Shown here one piece after another: positions 35,364 through 43,237 of a stretch of 64,000 nucleotides of DNA; the stretch's first letter is position 1, and every line of letters begins with the position of its first letter. Origin of the DNA: Mesorhizobium sp. M3A.F.Ca.ET.080.04.2.1. Lineage in GTDB: Bacteria > Pseudomonadota > Alphaproteobacteria > Rhizobiales > Rhizobiaceae. The position numbers and the translations under genes were made by a program. The stretch lies in contig NZ_CP034451.1 of the NCBI RefSeq assembly GCF_003952525.1, positions 2,418,001 through 2,482,000 of the forward strand, read 5' to 3'. Below the pieces are notes generated by a model. The model did not search any database. It saw only the letters and a program-made list of their open reading frames with translations, and was not told where the DNA came from.

Positions 35364-35973
35364 GAGCCGCCTCCAGGTGGCCCATTAGGCCATCCGGGTT
35401 GGGGTCTGCATCGGTAGCCTCGATGAAGTTGAGAGGGTCGCAGTGCTTGGCGGCGATGGTGGAGATCACCGGGAGCATCTTGAGGGCGACACGGAGACCG
35501 GACTTGGACTCCCGAACCGCGAGGTGGTACCCTTCCGGCTCTCCCACCCGCGCCTTGACCGGCACCAGTCCCCACTCTCCCCGACCCCTTGCGTCCTGGA
35601 TCGGCTTCAGGAACCCGAAGCCCTCGAACGGGGTCTTACCGCCCGCCTTGAAGCCTTTGCTGACTGAGACGTGGCCGAGGATACCTTCCAGCCCTTTGGA
35701 GTGGACGATGAGCTTGGCGTCTCCCTGCCGGCACTCCAGGAGACGCGCTACAGCGAAGGCTCTGAGGATATCGTCGCTCTTTGCGCAGCCTGCTCCCCAG
35801 AGGCGCAGCACGTCGCCCTGGCCCCAGAGGACAGCCCCGTAGGCTCCGGCCCATTGTGGCGGTGCAAATGAAGCTGCTTCCGGTCGAGGCCCTCGGTCGA
35901 TCTCAATGATTGCGCGGAGGGTATTGGGGTCGTTTATCTGGTCGGAGTCGAATGGAATATCTGTGACAGACAC
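35356..35973 (-). CDS. Unknown protein heading the replication operon
   Basis: The product has 205 residues from a GTG with GGAGA about 9 bases upstream. The middle (AYGAVLWGQGDVLRLWGAGCAKSDDILRAFAVARLLECRQGDAKLIVHSKGLEGILGHV) vaguely recalls an RNase H fold, with strand, helix and IVHSKGLEGI strand-helix in order. The catalytic acidic residues are not in place, so I would not call it RNase H. It is translationally coupled to the zinc-knuckle and polymerase-like genes, suggesting a shared role in element replication. Confidence 0.6.
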   Translation of the reverse strand: MSVTDIPFDSDQINDPNTLRAIIEIDRGPRPEAASFAPPQWAGAYGAVLWGQGDVLRLWGAGCAKSDDILRAFAVARLLECRQGDAKLIVHSKGLEGILGHVSVSKGFKAGGKTPFEGFGFLKPIQDARGRGEWGLVPVKARVGEPEGYHLAVRESKSGLRVALKMLPVISTIAAKHCDPLNFIEATDADPNPDGLMGHLEAARG

Positions 35974-36060
35974 TAGGCTGTCTCCTTCTTGAATGGAATA
36001 GAGGGTGGGCCAGCAGACCTCCGGTGGAGGACGCAGAGGCTTGCCGGCCCGATGGGTGGA

Positions 36061-39000
36061 TTAGGACTTCAGGGCGAAGTGCGGAGCGTCCTTGAACCGC
36101 TTCCAGTCAGCCCCGATGTCGAGCTTGACGCCGGCCTCCCTGGCGGCCTGCTTCATGGCTTTGACGACCTGGGCCTGGAGCTTGGGCTCGAAGACCACTG
36201 CGCCGTCCTTGTCGAGCGGCCAGAGGTCCACGGCGTCCCCATGAAGGTGGTCCGACTCCTCGGTCTTCGACCAGCCCCACTTGACGGCCTCCTCCTGTTT
36301 CTCGGCATCGCGGACCCCGGAGCCGATCACGAACTTGACGCCGCCGATCTCTTGGGCTCGCCTGATGACGGACTGGAGGTTCGGCTTGAGCTGCGCCAGG
36401 TTGGCCTCGTGGTTCGCCACAGGGTCGGAGTTCCACCTCATGAACTTGCCGATCTGGTCCTCGCCCCGGTCGTCCTTGGCGGGTATCTTGGAGTAGGCCT
36501 GCGGGACTGACCCGAGGGCTTCCGCCACGCCGGGTGACGGGTCTAGGGACGCCACCTGAACGCCCTTCCCGCTCTTCACCTGGCCGAGGGCCGTGAGGAC
36601 GCCACCAGGGCTGACCGCCGCTCGCTGGCCCTTGTAGGCACCACGACCGGATGGGGTAGGCAGGGAGGCCCACTCCTTGGCCAGCTCATTCATGAACGCT
36701 GCGTCCGACATCTGGCCGGACTGCCACCGGGATAGGCCTCGCTTCTCCAGGTGAGCCATGCCCAGCCGGTCCTGCATGCCCCGGTCGAACACCTCATCGC
36801 CGGAGAGCCCCAAGTCACGACGGAGGTCCCGAAGGGTCGTCCTGACGATCTGGTAGCGGCCCACCGCCGAGGAGTTCCACTTGTTGTCCGGGTGGGACAG
36901 CATCTGGGTCTGTAGCTGGTCGATCTGGTCGAGGGTCATGCCCTCCAGGTTGACCTTGCCCCCGGTGAACGCCCCGTAGCCGAGGGTCTCGTTGTAGCCC
37001 TCCCCCTTATCCGTACCCTCGGTCCTGCCGATGAGGTTGAGGAGGGGCGCCACCGGAGTATTACCGGCGGAGGATCTTCCATCCTCGAGCATGGGAGGGT
37101 TCTGAAGGAGGTTGGTCAGCCTGTTGCGGGTATCCTCTGGGAGGGAACCGCGGTTGTCGGGACTCTGGGGCTGCTCCTGGGAGCCACCCCCGAAGCCCAG
37201 CATGGAGCCGATACCCCGGAAGATGGTGCCGATGGTGCCGAAGCCGCTGGGGGCTCCAGATGCATCCAGGGTTGGGTCCACCGTCTCGGGAGCTGCCTCG
37301 GGTTGGGCCGGGGCGGGAGCCGGTGCGGCGTCGTTCTGTTCCTCCTCCAGGAGCATGTCGTGCGCCGCTTGGGGCGTGATGCCGTACTTGCGGGCCAGCA
37401 CATTGGCAGCGTCCGCTCGCGGGCCAGGAGGCAGGGGCGTAGGTGCGTCGCTCGGCACTTCGGCTGCTGGCGGCTGCTCGGCGGGCTGCGGCTCGCTGGC
37501 AGGGCTGCTAGGGGCCTGTGCGGGGCTAGGCGGTTGCTCTTCTGGCTGCGGCTTCTCGCCTGGCTGTGGATAGGTGCCCTGCTGCTTGCTGTCGGGCGTT
37601 GCAACGATGCGGTCGCGGATCGACTTGCCGATGTCCATGGCTGCTTTCTCGCGCTCCAGGATGCCGGCATTCGGATTCTCTTGGGACCACTTGAGGAGCT
37701 GGGTGCGGTAGTCGAAGAGCGCCCTCGCCCCATCGTCGGTGAGACCTCGGACCTGATCCAGGTAATCCATACCGCCTTGGCCGGTCGCGTTGGTGATCAG
37801 CTTCACCGTGTCCTTATAGGCTGGCGACTGAAGGATGCCGTCCGACTGGTTGGCCTTCTCCACGGCGGTTACCCGGTCCAGCGCTTTGGTGAACGTCTCG
37901 GGGTCCTTTATGACCCCCTTCTTACGCATCTCCAGGACATAGGCCGCGCCCGCCCCGCCATCGACCCGCGCGTAGACCTCCAGGAGCGCATCCGGGTCCT
38001 CGGCGGTGCCGTCGCCAGCCAGGTTGCGGCGATACCCTGGGAGCTTGGAGCGGAACTCGGGGTCGCGCTTGCTGATCTCCTTCAGAGTGCCTTCCGGTAT
38101 CTGGTAGTTCGGGTCCTTGTCGATCTTCGTGAGTTCGCCGGCGACCAGGGCGTTGTGCCGTGACTTGTCCTCCTTCTCCTCCTGGGCGGCCAGGGTGGTG
38201 GCAGCGGAGGCCAGCTTGGAGGTGATGTGCTCGCGGGCTGCGTAGACCTTCCGGCTGACCTCCACGTCCGACGACATCGCGTACTCCTTGCCGGGGAGCT
38301 TCCGGTCCAGGAGCGTGAGGAGGTCCTCGTTGCTGGTCTGCTCGGCTTGGAGGATGATGCTGTCCACCATGAAGCCGTCCACGTCCTTCTCCAGGTTCCG
38401 CTTCAGGGCCTCGTTGCGTTCCGACATGAGGGTGCCCCAAAGGGCCTCGTAGTCGATGTCCTTGCCGGTAGCGCGGGCGGCACCTCCGGCCTTGCTGATG
38501 TGGTCGGTCATCGAGGCACCCGTGGCGGCCAGGGCTCCCCCGTAGACGGTATCGGCGCGGTCCTTGGTGAAGTTCGCGTAGCCGCCCGAGAAGATTTGCT
38601 CCAGGTGCGGGTTGAGGCCGGCCAGGACCTCGGGGTCCGTATCCTCCCCGACATGCTCCTTGAGGAATGTGCCGACGAACTGCTTGAACTTCTCCGGGTC
38701 TCCCGAGTTGCGCTCGGGCCACTGGTTGTAGGCCACGTCGAACTGGTCGATGAGCTGGCGGCCTCGGACATCGCCCTGGGTCGCCTTGTACCACTTCATG
38801 TAGGTGGTGGACTCGTGCGGAGGGATAAGTCCCCGCTTCACAGCCTCGTCCTGGCCCTCGCCGTTGTTGAGGTATGAGTCCCGGATGGCCCGCTGCTTAT
38901 CGGCCTCGTCGGTCTTGGCCTTGCGCTTGGTCATGAAGGCGCCCAGGCCGTCATCCAGCGCGGCGAGACCCTCGGCCAACTGGTGGAGGCCGCTCGGAGC

Positions 39001-39093
39001 TGGGTCGGCGGGGCGGACGTATGTGTTGACCGGGGCGGCGATGCCCTGGAGTGCGGAGGGCGCGGAGATTTCGCGCACGGGTGCTCGTGCCAT
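36061..39093 (-). CDS. Large virion-like protein with muramidase-like and M15 peptidase domains
   Basis: The product has 1010 residues from the ATG at 39093, with AAAGGA upstream; a TTG at 39141 would add 16. Residues 1-510 are charged and helical, like internal virion (ejection) proteins of T7-like phages. Residues about 510-670 are a proline/glutamine-rich linker. At about 680-830 comes a lysozyme-like domain (LLNLIGRTEGTDKGEGYNETLGYGAF, SSAVGRYQIVRTTLRDL). The C-terminus (about 900-1010) is an M15 peptidase: SGVRDAEKQEE, then metal ligands in SDHLHGDAVDLW and DAPHFAL. Two wall-cutting activities plus a rod-like N-terminus suggest a phage DNA-ejection or tail lysin. No other structural gene is present. 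Confidence 0.78.
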   Translation of the reverse strand: MARAPVREISAPSALQGIAAPVNTYVRPADPAPSGLHQLAEGLAALDDGLGAFMTKRKAKTDEADKQRAIRDSYLNNGEGQDEAVKRGLIPPHESTTYMKWYKATQGDVRGRQLIDQFDVAYNQWPERNSGDPEKFKQFVGTFLKEHVGEDTDPEVLAGLNPHLEQIFSGGYANFTKDRADTVYGGALAATGASMTDHISKAGGAARATGKDIDYEALWGTLMSERNEALKRNLEKDVDGFMVDSIILQAEQTSNEDLLTLLDRKLPGKEYAMSSDVEVSRKVYAAREHITSKLASAATTLAAQEEKEDKSRHNALVAGELTKIDKDPNYQIPEGTLKEISKRDPEFRSKLPGYRRNLAGDGTAEDPDALLEVYARVDGGAGAAYVLEMRKKGVIKDPETFTKALDRVTAVEKANQSDGILQSPAYKDTVKLITNATGQGGMDYLDQVRGLTDDGARALFDYRTQLLKWSQENPNAGILEREKAAMDIGKSIRDRIVATPDSKQQGTYPQPGEKPQPEEQPPSPAQAPSSPASEPQPAEQPPAAEVPSDAPTPLPPGPRADAANVLARKYGITPQAAHDMLLEEEQNDAAPAPAPAQPEAAPETVDPTLDASGAPSGFGTIGTIFRGIGSMLGFGGGSQEQPQSPDNRGSLPEDTRNRLTNLLQNPPMLEDGRSSAGNTPVAPLLNLIGRTEGTDKGEGYNETLGYGAFTGGKVNLEGMTLDQIDQLQTQMLSHPDNKWNSSAVGRYQIVRTTLRDLRRDLGLSGDEVFDRGMQDRLGMAHLEKRGLSRWQSGQMSDAAFMNELAKEWASLPTPSGRGAYKGQRAAVSPGGVLTALGQVKSGKGVQVASLDPSPGVAEALGSVPQAYSKIPAKDDRGEDQIGKFMRWNSDPVANHEANLAQLKPNLQSVIRRAQEIGGVKFVIGSGVRDAEKQEEAVKWGWSKTEESDHLHGDAVDLWPLDKDGAVVFEPKLQAQVVKAMKQAAREAGVKLDIGADWKRFKDAPHFALKS

Positions 39094-39630
39094 GGTTGGC
39101 GTTGTCCTTTCTGGAGGAGAGGTTGGGCGCTGGTCGCGCAAAGTGGTTTCGACGCTGCCGCGTCTTCATCAGCGGGAGGGCTTCACTCCCGGACCATTCC
39201 CCGCTCCTCATCCCGTGTTCTCCACCTAGCTACCTAGGCACCGTATGGGAGGAGCAGCACCGACCCTCTTCGAGCCGAGTGGACAGATGGTTTGTGCTTA
39301 GGCCTATCTGTCAGAGGCCGCCCTAACCCCCGCGTGGAGGGCCGTAAGTCCGTGTGGTCCATCGCTCCAAGGGGGAGCGGTATAGGAACTGCCGCGCCCA
39401 AATAGAGGGCGGCCTCCGGGTGCGTGCCCCGGATGTAATCCTGGTGCCCCTCCGGTTAGGGAGGGTCGTGCAGGAGTATTTTGCGAGTTTTGGGAGTTTT
39501 GACTATACGTCCCGCAAGATAGATCAAGACTCTTACGATTTCAATACTATAAATCGAGCGGCCTAATAGTGGCGTGATTACTCGATGAACTCGATCAACG
39601 AGCGGAATATTTTCAGCAAACGTGCCGCTT
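39094..39630. other. 537-bp intergenic region upstream of the virion-like gene
   Basis: No gene with domain or codon support is seen. The right part (about 39475-39570) is AT-rich with TTGACT at about 39498, and may hold promoter or terminator signals. The left part contains the ribosome site of the virion-like gene. A 70-codon plus-strand frame at 39354-39566 is not supported. Confidence 0.4.
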
Positions 39631-40662
39631 TCAACTCCCAGGGAGTGGCAGCGGAAACAAGGAGGCGTCCAACAAGAGCGACAAGACCTCGCGGGTATTG
39701 AGCTGTCTCCGCCGAATCAGCTCGCCGGCCACGCATTCTGTTGCTGCCCACATTCGCGGGTCCTGGAGCAGCCCCGCTGTCGTCGCCTCATGCTGCCGGT
39801 AGCTGGCTAGGGTCGCCAGGTCGTCGGCCCCTCCATGCTGGGTCTTGATGATCGACACTGCGTCCTCATCGTCATCCATGCCATGAGGTCGGAAGGCGGG
39901 GCGGGTGACAGCTCGCCATACGTGCTCATCGGGCCGGCGTGGCTCCAGGTGACGGTGGACGCACTCCGCCAGGTAACCGGCCAGCGAGACCGCAATGCAC
40001 TCCTCGGGGCTGGCTGGTCGTATCGGCAGCAGTCTCCACCTGGCGGGCGGCCCTAGGCGAAGCTCTTTGACGGACCACCAGTAAAGGAGGGCCACGACCG
40101 CTCGGCCCGCGAGGCTGTAGGCGACATGACGCTCGGCTCTCTCGGCCTCGGCAGCCAGGGTCTCGACCGTGGGGTCCGGCACTGAGGCGATCCCATGGAT
40201 CACCATCCAGTCGCCCCTTGAAGCCAGGTTGCGAATGGCCTCGGTCTGGGCGGCCGTAATTCTGGAAATCGGTATTTTCTCCGCCAGGTTCCAGCGAAGT
40301 CTATGCCCTGTAGCCCACTCCAGCCAATGCTTGGGGCAGAGCCCTTCGCGAACCTCCGGGCGCTGGCAACGTCGGCACTTGGTGCGAGGTGGAGGACCTA
40401 GGCGTGGAGGAGCGCCCGAAGCCGGGACGGGAGTCGCGGCTACGAGGGCGCGAGATACTTCGGATAGAGGGGCATCGACCGGGAGCTTGGATATGGCACC
40501 GAGTTGCCGCTGAGTTAGCTGAGTGCGCGGCAGCTCCCAGATGCTATTGGGCAACCTCCAGCCTTTCCGCACACTGAGACGATAGTGGAACTGGCAGTAT
40601 CCGGTCGGGTCGGGGCGCTGCCGGCATCCCTTGAGGAAGCAGTCACCCCGCCGTGGCCGCAT
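39631..40662 (-). CDS. Double zinc-knuckle protein of unknown function
   Basis: The product has 343 residues. The first knuckle is CFLKGCRQRPDPTGYCQFHY near the N-terminus; the second is CRRCQRPEVREGLCPKHW near residue 95. Both have the C-x2-4-C...G-x-C-x2-H spacing of phage-type zinc motifs. The remainder is helical, with SLAGYLAECVHRHLEPRRPDEHVW and an acidic stretch (HGMDDDEDAV). Its ATG overlaps the recombinase stop by one base, so it is translated together with the serine recombinase. It could be a recombination accessory or regulatory DNA-binding protein. Confidence 0.65.
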   Translation of the reverse strand: MRPRRGDCFLKGCRQRPDPTGYCQFHYRLSVRKGWRLPNSIWELPRTQLTQRQLGAISKLPVDAPLSEVSRALVAATPVPASGAPPRLGPPPRTKCRRCQRPEVREGLCPKHWLEWATGHRLRWNLAEKIPISRITAAQTEAIRNLASRGDWMVIHGIASVPDPTVETLAAEAERAERHVAYSLAGRAVVALLYWWSVKELRLGPPARWRLLPIRPASPEECIAVSLAGYLAECVHRHLEPRRPDEHVWRAVTRPAFRPHGMDDDEDAVSIIKTQHGGADDLATLASYRQHEATTAGLLQDPRMWAATECVAGELIRRRQLNTREVLSLLLDASLFPLPLPGS

Positions 40663-41267
40663 CAGTCCGCCGCCGTTCCTGTCTGTGCCCTGAGTATCCT
40701 GAAGACACTCGCTCTGCCGATCCCCAGCTCCTGGGCGATGGCGTCCCCGGTCTTACCCTCTGCCTTGAGCCTGATCACCTCGGCGGCCTTGCGCTTCGCG
40801 GTGGGAGCCCTCCCCTTGTACTTCCCCTCGGCCTTGGCCTTGGCGATGCCCTCCCGCTGCCGCTCCAGCATCAGCTCCCGCTCGAACTCCGCGATGGAGC
40901 CTAGTAGATTGAGCATGAGCTTGCCTGTGGGGGTTCCGGTGTCGAGGTTCATCGCGAGGATGCGGAGGGCGACGCCCTTGGCCCGGAGCCTGGCGGTGAT
41001 CTCCACCAAGTCCGCCACGGAGCGGGCCAGCCGGTCGAGCTTGGTGACGATGAGGGTGTCCCCCTCTCGCACGTAGTCCAGGGTCCTCTCCAGCTCCGGT
41101 CTGGTGGCGGCCACGGAGGACAGCTCCTCGCGGAAGACCTTGGCGCACCCGGCTCCGGTGAGGTCCCTTAGCTGGGCCTCAAGCCCTGCCTTCTGGTCGG
41201 TGGTGGAGGTGCGGGCGTAGCCGACGAGCTGGCCGGCTCCGGTAGGCGTAGTCACTGGGGTCTTCAT
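40662..41267 (-). CDS. Serine recombinase (resolvase/invertase family)
   Basis: The product has 201 residues from the ATG at 41267, with AGGAG 8 bases before it. The catalytic domain starts VGYARTSTTDQKAGLEAQL with the nucleophilic serine in RTSTTDQ. It continues through DTLIVTKLDRLARSVADLVEI and GKLMLNLLGSIAEFERELMLERQREGIAKAKAEGKYKGRAPT to a C-terminal helix-turn-helix (GDAIAQELGIGRASVFRILR). It fits small Tn3-type resolvases/invertases, and would resolve dimers or invert DNA in the element. A region with four TGATAC half-sites lies directly upstream (41346-41479). Confidence 0.9.
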   Translation of the reverse strand: MKTPVTTPTGAGQLVGYARTSTTDQKAGLEAQLRDLTGAGCAKVFREELSSVAATRPELERTLDYVREGDTLIVTKLDRLARSVADLVEITARLRAKGVALRILAMNLDTGTPTGKLMLNLLGSIAEFERELMLERQREGIAKAKAEGKYKGRAPTAKRKAAEVIRLKAEGKTGDAIAQELGIGRASVFRILRAQTGTAAD

Positions 41268-41345
41268 CGCGAGGGCTCCTGTTGGGATCACTGGACTCTT
41301 GGACCCTCTGATCCAACAGTCTCAAAATGTCAATACCCATTCTTA

Positions 41346-41479
41346 TGATACGCATTTGCACACAGTCCTCGCGGCCTCGCTAGGGCAAGCCCTAGTGATA
41401 CGGAAGAACGGCTCCCACATGACCAGCCCGCGCATAGTATCACAAAGTCTTTGACTTTTATGATCCTATTGATACTATG
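41346..41479. other. Res-like region: repeated TGATAC half-sites
   Basis: TGATAC occurs at 41346, 41396 and 41470 on the plus strand and, inverted, at 41437-41442. The last two lie in the perfect 10-bp inverted repeat CATAGTATCA (41433-41442) / TGATACTATG (41470-41479). A further dyad (CTGTTGG-GATCA / TGATC-CAACAG) sits at 41279-41319, next to the recombinase start. Several half-sites near a serine-recombinase gene is the usual form of a res site or of an autoregulatory operator. Confidence 0.5.
41451..41478 (+). promoter_or_regulatory. Candidate promoter within the res-like region
   Basis: TTGACT (41451-41456) and TACTAT (41473-41478) are spaced by 16 bases and overlap the right arm of the 10-bp inverted repeat, so binding of the recombinase could repress it. 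It would drive the short gene at 41514. Confidence 0.4.
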
Positions 41480-41513
41480 AGGCTCTAGACGCAACCAACA
41501 CACGGAGCCTGAA

Positions 41514-41684
41514 ATGTCCCATGCCGAAATGCACCGCTTGCCACCCCGCGCCGCAATCGTCTTCGCGCTCGACCGCCTTCAGGATTGGGAGGTCGCGGAG
41601 TTCCTCAGGGAATGGCGGGAAGGGAAGCCGCTGGGGCCGTGGCTGGCGGCGCTGGAGCAGGATCAGCAGATGGCGGCGGCATAG
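41514..41684 (+). CDS. 56-residue protein of unknown function
   Basis: A short frame too small for most gene finders: MSHAEMHRLPPRAAIVFALD, a helix around DWEVAEFLREWREGKPLGPW, and the end DQQMAAA. GGAG lies 6-9 bases before the ATG, a candidate promoter is present 35 bases upstream, and a strong terminator follows 19 bases after the stop. These signals make it a real gene. The acidic, tryptophan-containing helix could be a small regulator or recombination directionality factor, but no family is recognised. Confidence 0.55.
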   Translation: MSHAEMHRLPPRAAIVFALDRLQDWEVAEFLREWREGKPLGPWLAALEQDQQMAAA

Positions 41685-41702
41685 AAGCAGGCCCGGCACA
41701 AC

Positions 41703-41738
41703 AAAGGCCCTCAGTGGTGACACTGGGGGCCTTTCCTT
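41703..41738 (+). terminator. Rho-independent terminator
   Basis: A stem of 13-14 pairs, AAAGGCCC-x-CAGTG with CACTG-x-GGGCCTTT, with a GTGA loop, is followed by CCTTTT. It ends the short plus-strand gene. Read from the other strand it is a plausible terminator for the convergent gene at 41757. Confidence 0.8.
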
Positions 41739-41756
41739 TTGGGGTGTGCTCGGCCG

Positions 41757-41891
41757 CTAGATGAGGCGGAGTAGTGCGACCCCGAGCACCGCAGCGAACG
41801 CCATTACGCCGCCGAGAATGAGCGCCCGCGTTCGACGCTCAATGGCTTCCCTCAGGCTGGCGATGTCCGCCTTGGTGGCGACTTGATGCAT
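41757..41891 (-). CDS. Short membrane protein with one helix
   Basis: The product has 44 residues from the ATG at 41891, preceded by GGGAGGGG at 5-10 bases: MHQVATKADIASLREAIERR, then a hydrophobic helix (ALILGGVMAFAAVLGVALL). The longer frame to 41969 has no ribosome site. The ATKADI.xLR..IE pattern is seen in short coiled-coil/TM proteins of phages and bacteria (for example holin-like or DUF1640-like). Being in an element with a wall-lysis protein, a holin role is conceivable but unproven. Confidence 0.55.
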   Translation of the reverse strand: MHQVATKADIASLREAIERRTRALILGGVMAFAAVLGVALLRLI

Positions 41892-42023
41892 GACCCCTCC
41901 CGGCTTTCCCGGCCCATTGGAGTGTAGCGGAGTCTGGGTTCCTGTCACCCCCACCGGGGGGAAGCCCACGCTCTGTCACGTAAATTGGAGACCTCGCGTG
42001 AGCGACCCCTAGTGGCGAACCGG

Positions 42024-43220
42024 TCAACGGCTAACGCGAGTCAGGAAATCGTAGATGACTTGATCCAGAACCTCTGAAGGGTCATTGGCGAAGTCGCGAT
42101 CTGATGCCCCAGTCTCCGCCTCCCGGCGCAATTGGGTCTGGCGGATATCGAGCATTTGTTCGAGGTGCTTGTCATGTAGCAGCACAAAAAGCTTCCCGCC
42201 TTCCCGCATTGCCCCCGATGCTGCCAGCTCGGCATGTTCATGCGGTTCTTTGCGACTAAGTAGAAAGCAGACCGACCTCAACGCGCCCACATTCACGTAG
42301 CGCTCGGTCGAGTAGATTTGGGCAGGCGTGATGCCTTCCTTATAGTTCTTGCACTCGAAAATGATTGCTCTCGTGCGGAAGTCGCGGGTTAGCGTGTCCC
42401 AGAACGGATGCCCGGCCCTCACTCGATAGACGATATCCAGAATGTCCAGGCCATCTTGGGTCCGGCTCTGTGGCCTCGGGTCAACCAGGTAGTCCCCAAA
42501 TAGATAGAACACTATCTCCTGCACTAACGCCTCGTAGGCCTTGGCGTCGTCCAGCCCTGGCCGAAGACCGGCGAGCCTTTTGCGTAACCGACGCCCTTCC
42601 CTCGCAGGGTCTCCAACGGTACCGAAGGTGGCCTCTCCGCCCGTAAGCTTGATCCGCCCGGTCTCAGCTTCGAGCCGATGGGGCTGAGCCGCATCCACAG
42701 CAAAGTTTCGGGCTAAGTCGCTGACGTACTCGACCCCAGCCAAATCTCTAAAGAACGCGACAAACCGGTTAGTCAGCTCGGTATGCTCGGGAGCCAGCCT
42801 GCCGAGTTCTCGCACCAAGTGGGTCCGGTCCCACACTTTGATTGCAAAGTTGTTCTCTGCCCACCCGCGATGCTCTGGTTCCACGTTGCAACTCAACATC
42901 ACCGCATGGCTTCCGGCCTGATCGACGAGTGACAGCAGGGCCTTCGACCGGGCCACGTTGTCTCGTAATTCGCTGAGAGTTGGCGGATTGGCAGGCACGA
43001 CCTTAGTGTCAATCGACAGTCGCTCGTCATTCGACAGGGCCAAGATGTCCGCCGCCTGGGGCCAGCTCTCGATGGGCCGCCAATTCTTCGTTGTTGTATA
43101 GCCCATGGCCCGAAGCAGTTCGTCGCAGAGGTTCTCGAACTCCTCGCCCAGCTTACGAATTTCCACCCTGCGCCCCCCAAATTTCTCCGAGCCGCTCGGG
43201 CAGCTTGACGGCCACCCCAC
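42024..43220 (-). CDS. Double PD-(D/E)XK restriction endonuclease-like protein
   Basis: The product has 398 residues from a GTG at 43220, or 380 from a GTG at 43166. The N-terminal part (RKLGEEFENLCDELLRAMGYTTTKNW, then ADILALSNDERLSIDTKVVP) resembles Mrr-type nuclease folds with D...D-x-K. A second nuclease-like site lies near residue 275-300 (DGLDILDIVYRV...RAIIFECKNYKEG, with the E-x-K signature). It is downstream of the integrase on the same strand, separated by 17 bases. Proteins of this type restrict foreign or modified DNA; no methylase is present. It could be a Type IV-like defence enzyme carried by the element. Confidence 0.7.
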   Translation of the reverse strand: MGWPSSCPSGSEKFGGRRVEIRKLGEEFENLCDELLRAMGYTTTKNWRPIESWPQAADILALSNDERLSIDTKVVPANPPTLSELRDNVARSKALLSLVDQAGSHAVMLSCNVEPEHRGWAENNFAIKVWDRTHLVRELGRLAPEHTELTNRFVAFFRDLAGVEYVSDLARNFAVDAAQPHRLEAETGRIKLTGGEATFGTVGDPAREGRRLRKRLAGLRPGLDDAKAYEALVQEIVFYLFGDYLVDPRPQSRTQDGLDILDIVYRVRAGHPFWDTLTRDFRTRAIIFECKNYKEGITPAQIYSTERYVNVGALRSVCFLLSRKEPHEHAELAASGAMREGGKLFVLLHDKHLEQMLDIRQTQLRREAETGASDRDFANDPSEVLDQVIYDFLTRVSR

Positions 43221-43237
43221 GCGATTGTCTTCATCTT

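Noticed and set aside
35356..35973. RNase H assignment for the first gene of the replication operon
   Set aside because: The strand-helix order is similar but the acidic catalytic residues (Asp in strand 1, Asp in strand 4) are missing.
39354..39566. Plus-strand frame of 70 codons upstream of the virion-like gene
   Set aside because: No ribosome site, no domain, and the composition changes mid-frame from GC-rich to AT-rich.
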